A stretch of DNA of 34,574 nucleotides from Paracoccaceae bacterium (GTDB taxonomy: Bacteria; Pseudomonadota; Alphaproteobacteria; Rhodobacterales; Rhodobacteraceae). Every line of letters begins with the position of its first letter. Within the stretch, counting starts at the first letter, position 1. The notes beneath the pieces are model-generated. The model did no database searches, was not told the origin of the DNA, and saw only the letters and a list, made by a program, of their open reading frames with translations. This document shows, one piece after another, positions 31,621 through 34,574 of the stretch. Position numbers and translations under genes: made by a program. The DNA lies in contig REDZ01000060.1 of the NCBI GenBank assembly GCA_007695345.1, positions 1 to 34,574 on the forward strand, given 5' to 3'.

Positions 31621-32216
31621 AGCGGCACATATCCGGGCAGGGCGGCAATGCGGTCGCACCAGCCGCGCAGATGGGGCAGGTGGGCCATGTCAAACCCGCC
31701 GCGCGTGCCTGCGCTATGCGTATAGCCATACAGGCACAGATCGGCGAGGCTTGGGGCATCACCCACCAGCCAGTCACGCGTGCTCAGATGATCCTCCATG
31801 TGCTGCAGGATCGCCTGACCCTGGCTCAGCAACGCGGCCAGACGCTCTGGCGTGGCCTCGGGCTTGCGGTGGGGGTAGTGCAGCAGCGCGGCGCGCACGG
31901 CGATCACGCCCTCATGCTGGTTCTGTTCCCAGAACATCCAGCCCAGCATCTGCGCGCGGGCCACCGGGTCGGCGGGAACAAACGGTGTGTCCGCGCCCAG
32001 ATACCACAGGATCGCGTTCGATTCGGGCAGGGCGGTGCCATCCTCCAGCAGCAGCACCGGCGCCCTGTCAAAGGGCAGGCGCCCTTCCGCATGCGCACTC
32101 TCCAGCGCGGCGCTGCCATATTCGACATCGATGCGTGTCACATCGCGCCCGAGCAGCGCCAGCAGCAGCCGCACCTTGTAGCTGTTACCCGAAGAGGGCA
32201 TGGAATAGAGGATCAT
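31617..32216 (-). CDS. Glutathione S-transferase family protein
   Basis: The 199-residue product starts [20 protein letters not shown], with SSGNSYK at the place of the catalytic Ser or Cys. [20 protein letters not shown] holds the cis-Pro-like loop and the ESNAI glutathione contact. The helical C-terminal domain contains [20 protein letters not shown] and the N-capping motif [11 protein letters not shown]. The class is not certain; it resembles the broad bacterial beta/theta-like group. The likely role is detoxification or thiol exchange. It is first in a tightly overlapping unit with rnhA (GTGA) and the TRIC gene (ATGA). Confidence 0.88.
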   Translation of the reverse strand: MILYSMPSSGNSYKVRLLLALLGRDVTRIDVEYGSAALESAHAEGRLPFDRAPVLLLEDGTALPESNAILWYLGADTPFVPADPVARAQMLGWMFWEQNQHEGVIAVRAALLHYPHRKPEATPERLAALLSQGQAILQHMEDHLSTRDWLVGDAPSLADLCLYGYTHSAGTRGGFDMAHLPHLRGWCDRIAALPGYVPL

Positions 32217-32246
32217 CTGATTGTCTCCGCCGCGTCTGGCGGCTGT

Positions 32247-32699
32247 CTAGCCCAAGGTCAGCCCCAGCGCCAGACACAGCACCACCCCGGCGGTCAGGAT
32301 CAGGCGCAGGGGCATCCACCAGCGCGGGGTCAGGCCCAGGCGGCTGAAATGCCAGTCGATCAGCAGCAGCCCCAGAAAGCCTGCAATCAGGGCGTTCAGC
32401 GCGAACACGGCCCCGCCGCCCACGAAGAAAAACGCCCAGAGCGCGGGGATGACCGAGAGCGCATAGCCTGTCCACTGCTGCTCCGCGCCGCGCGCGGCAA
32501 AGCCCCAGAGCACACCGGACATGAAGCACAGGATGACCGTGCCGTAGGAAATGAGCACATAGGGCGCAGTAAAGCGCGGGCCGACCAGGCGCAGGGTCAG
32601 ATCCGCCAGCGCGGGTGAGAGCAGGGTTGCCACCCCGAACAGGAACGGCAGCAGCCCGGCAAGCCCGAGCGCAAGGGCCGGGCGGGGAATGGCGCTCAT
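32247..32699 (-). CDS. DUF3429 domain-containing membrane protein
   Basis: The 150-residue product has five hydrophobic segments. Family features are [17 protein letters not shown] at the N-terminus, [17 protein letters not shown] in the second-third helix region, the aromatic [20 protein letters not shown] near the end, and a short hydrophobic C-terminus. DUF3429 proteins are small inner-membrane proteins of unknown function, frequent in Proteobacteria. The start ATG overlaps the ispH stop as ATGA, so translation is coupled to ispH and levels probably follow it. A link to isoprenoid metabolism is not supported by anything beyond this position. Confidence 0.88.
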   Translation of the reverse strand: MSAIPRPALALGLAGLLPFLFGVATLLSPALADLTLRLVGPRFTAPYVLISYGTVILCFMSGVLWGFAARGAEQQWTGYALSVIPALWAFFFVGGGAVFALNALIAGFLGLLLIDWHFSRLGLTPRWWMPLRLILTAGVVLCLALGLTLG

Positions 32700-33643
32700 G
32701 CAGGTTCGCGCAGCGCGCGCGGCACCTTGAATTCGACCCGTTCCTGCGCCGTCTCGACCAGTTCGACGGTCACGTCATAGCGCGCGCGGAACGCGTCGAT
32801 CGCCTCATTGACCAGTTCTTCGGGGGCAGAGGCCCCGGCCGTGATGCCCACAGACGACACGCCCTGCAGCGCACGCCAGTCGATTTCCGCCGCGCGTTGC
32901 ACAAGCTGGGCATAGGCGCAGCCCTTCGCGCGCCCGACCTCGACCAGCCGTTGCGAGTTGGACGAATTGGGCGCCCCGATTACCAAAAGCGCGTCGATGC
33001 GGGGCGCAATGGCCTTGACGGCTTCTTGCCGGTTGGTCGTGGCGTAGCAGATATCTTCCTTGTGCGGACCGATGATGGCCGGAAAGCGCGCTTTCAGCGC
33101 GGCCACGACCTCGGCGGTGTCATCGACCGACAGGGTGGTCTGCGTGATAAAGGCCAGACGCTCCGGGTCGCGCACCTGCAGCCCCGCCACATCCGCGGGC
33201 GTTTCGACCAGTAGTACTTCGCCGTCGGGCAATTGCCCCATGGTGCCGATCGTCTCGGGGTGCCCGGCATGACCGATCATGACCATCTGCAAGCCATTGG
33301 CGTGATGGCGCTCGGCCTCGATATGCACCTTGCTCACCAGCGGGCAGGTCGCATCGACATACAGCATGTTGCGCGCCTGTGCGGCCTGCGGCACGGATTT
33401 GGGCACGCCATGGGCGGAAAAGATAACCGGGCGGTCGGGCGGACATTCATCCAGTTCCTCGACGAACACGGCCCCCTTGTCGCGCAACCCGTCCACGACA
33501 TAGCGGTTATGCACGATCTCATGGCGGACATAGACTGGCGCGCCCCATTTCTCCAGCGCCATCTCGACGATCTTGATGGCGCGGTCCACCCCGGCGCAGA
33601 AGCCGCGGGGCGCCGCCAGATAGAGGGTGAGGGGGGGGGGCAT
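32696..33643 (-). CDS. ispH: 4-hydroxy-3-methylbut-2-enyl diphosphate reductase IspH (LytB)
   Basis: The 315-residue iron-sulfur enzyme makes IPP and DMAPP in the last MEP-pathway step. The three cluster cysteines are C16 in [14 protein letters not shown]100 in [12 protein letters not shown] and C199 in [13 protein letters not shown]. Substrate residues include H41 (HEIVHN), H78 (SAHGVPK), E130 in GHPET, and the SSNSQRL block. A run of ten C directly follows the ATG and encodes the start MPPPL; one added or lost base would shift the frame. The normal start of homologs lies close to [17 protein letters not shown], so the ATG is well placed. GGAGGTCTGAC lies upstream. Confidence 0.95.
   Translation of the reverse strand: MPPPLTLYLAAPRGFCAGVDRAIKIVEMALEKWGAPVYVRHEIVHNRYVVDGLRDKGAVFVEELDECPPDRPVIFSAHGVPKSVPQAAQARNMLYVDATCPLVSKVHIEAERHHANGLQMVMIGHAGHPETIGTMGQLPDGEVLLVETPADVAGLQVRDPERLAFITQTTLSVDDTAEVVAALKARFPAIIGPHKEDICYATTNRQEAVKAIAPRIDALLVIGAPNSSNSQRLVEVGRAKGCAYAQLVQRAAEIDWRALQGVSSVGITAGASAPEELVNEAIDAFRARYDVTVELVETAQERVEFKVPRALREPA
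33631..33640 (-). repeat. Ten-base homopolymer (C10 on the coding strand) right after the ispH start codon
   Basis: The plus strand reads G10; on the ispH strand C10 forms codons 2 to 5 in part (Pro-Pro-Pro-Leu). It is the longest single-base run I noticed in the window. Confidence 0.9.
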
Positions 33644-33770
33644 GTCAGACCTCCGTTGCTCGCCCCAGACCTAACCTTTGGGGGCGCGCAGGTCCAGTGG
33701 GTTGCAGTCTGCGCGGTCAACAGGTCGCGTTTCGCGGGTGCGTGGCGCTTCAGTATCACGCACACCAGAG
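33644..33770. promoter_or_regulatory. Intergenic region between znuA end and ispH start
   Basis: This holds the presumed ispH promoter on the minus strand. GGAGGTCTGAC just before the ispH ATG is the ribosome binding site. No good -35/-10 pair or operator was identified. Confidence 0.3.
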
Positions 33771-33799
33771 GGGCAGCCCCGCCGAATGCGGGGCTGCCC
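33771..33799 (-). terminator. Terminator downstream of znuA
   Basis: GGGCAGCCCCGC (33771-33782) and GCGGGGCTGCCC (33788-33799) make a perfect 12-bp stem with a 5-nt loop, 27 nt past the znuA stop on the minus strand. The following CTCTGGTGTG has no continuous T run, so termination is likely but not textbook. Confidence 0.65.
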
Positions 33800-33825
33800 T
33801 GTGTCGAACCAGCTTCAGACCGCGC

Positions 33826-34574
33826 TCACCCGGCCACGCAATCCGCGATTTCCTGCGCCATGCTGCGCATCAGCGTGGGATAGAGGTCCGCGCCTGAATC
33901 GAACATGACGCCCTCGGGGTCAAGTGTCGCACCCACGCGCACATCCGTTCCCTCGACCACAACATCGACATAGCGAGAGGAGTGATTGACCTCGGGGAAG
34001 ATGCAGACGATCCCGCCCTCCTGCAGTTCGGCGCGCAGTTCGGACAGCCGCTGCGCCCCCGGGCTGGCCGCATCCCCCAGGGCAATCGTGCCTGCCACAT
34101 TCACCCCGAACTGGTGCGACAGGTAGCCATAGGCGTCATGGAACATCACGATGGGGGTGTCGCCCACAGGCTCCAGGATCGCTTCGACCTCGGCGCGCAT
34201 CTCGGCAATCGTGTCGCGCGCGGCCTCTGCATTGGCGGCATAGGTTTCGGCATTGTCGGGATCGTGGCGCGACAGTTCCGCCGCGATCACGTCCAGCCAC
34301 GCCTTGGCGTTATGCGTGTACATCCAGGCATGTGGGTCGAGCCCGTCATGGCTGTGGTCATGCCCGTGATCATGCGAATGGCCGTGATCGTCATGGCCGT
34401 GGCCATGGTCATCGTCATGCGAATGGCCGTGATCGTCATGGCTGTGGCCGTGGTCGTGATCATGCGCTTGGCCGTGATCGTCATGGCTGTGGCCGTGGTC
34501 ATCATCATGCGAATGGCCATGATCGTCATGGCTGTGGCCGTGGTCATCATCATGCGAATGGCCATGATCGTCAT
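33826..34574 (-). CDS. znuA: Zinc ABC transporter substrate-binding protein ZnuA (5' part outside window)
   Basis: About 249 C-terminal residues are visible; the frame is open to the right edge. The distal part has a His/Asp-rich loop of repeated [15 protein letters not shown], then [20 protein letters not shown], the cluster A-I block with a zinc-ligand His in DPHAW. Later ligands and landmarks are [16 protein letters not shown] and [14 protein letters not shown], and Cys in IVCIFPE and IADCVAG may form the usual C-terminal disulfide. ZnuA delivers periplasmic zinc to ZnuBC. The His-rich loop is typical of zinc rather than manganese binding members and is unusually long. An internal ATG at 34323 is not the true start because homology continues upstream. 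Confidence 0.93.
   Translation of the reverse strand, partial: DDHGHSHDDDHGHSHDDHGHSHDDDHGHSHDDHGQAHDHDHGHSHDDHGHSHDDDHGHGHDDHGHSHDHGHDHSHDGLDPHAWMYTHNAKAWLDVIAAELSRHDPDNAETYAANAEAARDTIAEMRAEVEAILEPVGDTPIVMFHDAYGYLSHQFGVNVAGTIALGDAASPGAQRLSELRAELQEGGIVCIFPEVNHSSRYVDVVVEGTDVRVGATLDPEGVMFDSGADLYPTLMRSMAQEIADCVAG
34370..34574 (-). repeat. 45-bp tandem repeat coding the ZnuA His-rich loop
   Basis: Four full units and one partial unit begin at 34370, 34415, 34460, 34505 and 34550, each opening TCATGCG on the plus strand. Units are near identical with a few substitutions and encode 15 residues each (six His). The array runs out of the window, so the total copy number is unknown. Confidence 0.9.

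Noticed and set aside
31452-32618. 388-codon plus-strand open frame opposite rnhA, GST and DUF3429
   Set aside because: It is antisense to three recognised genes, and its Gln/Arg/His-rich content is typical of a shadow frame.
33826-34323. ZnuA read as a complete 165-residue gene starting at the ATG at 34323
   Set aside because: The frame is open upstream and contains DPHAW and the His loop, so the ATG is internal.
34370-34574. Possible CRISPR array at the right edge
   Set aside because: The 45-bp units are contiguous without spacers and encode the ZnuA His-rich loop in frame.

Overview
The window is about 34.6 kb of GC-rich, densely packed bacterial chromosome. Protein families and gene order point to an alphaproteobacterium of the Rhodobacterales (Rhodobacteraceae/Roseobacteraceae type). 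Markers are a Hint-domain protein, a DUF5928-tailed branching glycosyltransferase next to a NodH-like sulfotransferase, an NrnC-type nanoRNase, an IalB-family protein and a DUF3772-MscS channel. The genus cannot be fixed from this sequence. No rRNA, tRNA, CRISPR array, insertion sequence or prophage gene was seen. Both ends cut genes: the 3' part of prfB on the left and the 3' part of znuA on the right.

Layout. 1-4.4 kb (+): end of prfB, a DUF2189 membrane protein, a Hint-domain protein with a clear terminator, a small membrane protein and cysteine synthase. 4.4-12.2 kb (+): a DUF3772/MscS mechanosensitive channel, then a surface-glycan-type block of two paralogous glycosyltransferases, a core-2/I-branching-type glycosyltransferase with a DUF5928 tail and a two-module sulfotransferase-like protein. 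12.3-16.2 kb (-): the envelope operon nrnC-lptC-lptA-lptB-hpf-ptsN; rpoN, which sits between lptB and hpf in E. coli, is absent. 16.3-19.1 kb: hemolysin III family protein, glycerophosphodiester phosphodiesterase, an unannotatable 67-residue ORF and a Nu-type glutathione transferase. 19.1-24.4 kb (-): yciB, a 979-residue membrane protein, metY and a small Pro/Ala-rich protein. 24.5-28.8 kb: asparaginase II, an IalB-like exported protein, rlmN and a DUF418 membrane protein with no canonical start codon. 28.8-34.6 kb (mainly -): an exported M19 dipeptidase, a YeaQ-type small membrane protein (+), a tightly overlapped gst-rnhA-TRIC unit, ispH-DUF3429 and znuA.

How the genes relate. Most are core functions: translation and RNA turnover (prfB, hpf, rlmN, nrnC, rnhA), LPS export (lptABC), sulfur amino acid synthesis (cysK, metY), isoprenoid synthesis (ispH) and zinc uptake (znuA). 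The least explained items are the 979-residue protein and the glycosyltransferase/sulfotransferase block. The 979-residue protein has a PilM/GspL-like N-terminus, one membrane segment and a PilP/GspC-like C-terminus joined by Ala/Pro/Glu-rich linkers, with no visible pilus or secretion genes nearby. The glycosyltransferase block lacks polymerase and export genes. Smaller oddities are the DUF418 start, a ten-C tract directly after the ispH start codon, TTG starts on both lptC and lptA, and a 45-bp His-encoding tandem repeat in znuA. All family assignments come from reading motifs by eye; no database search was run.
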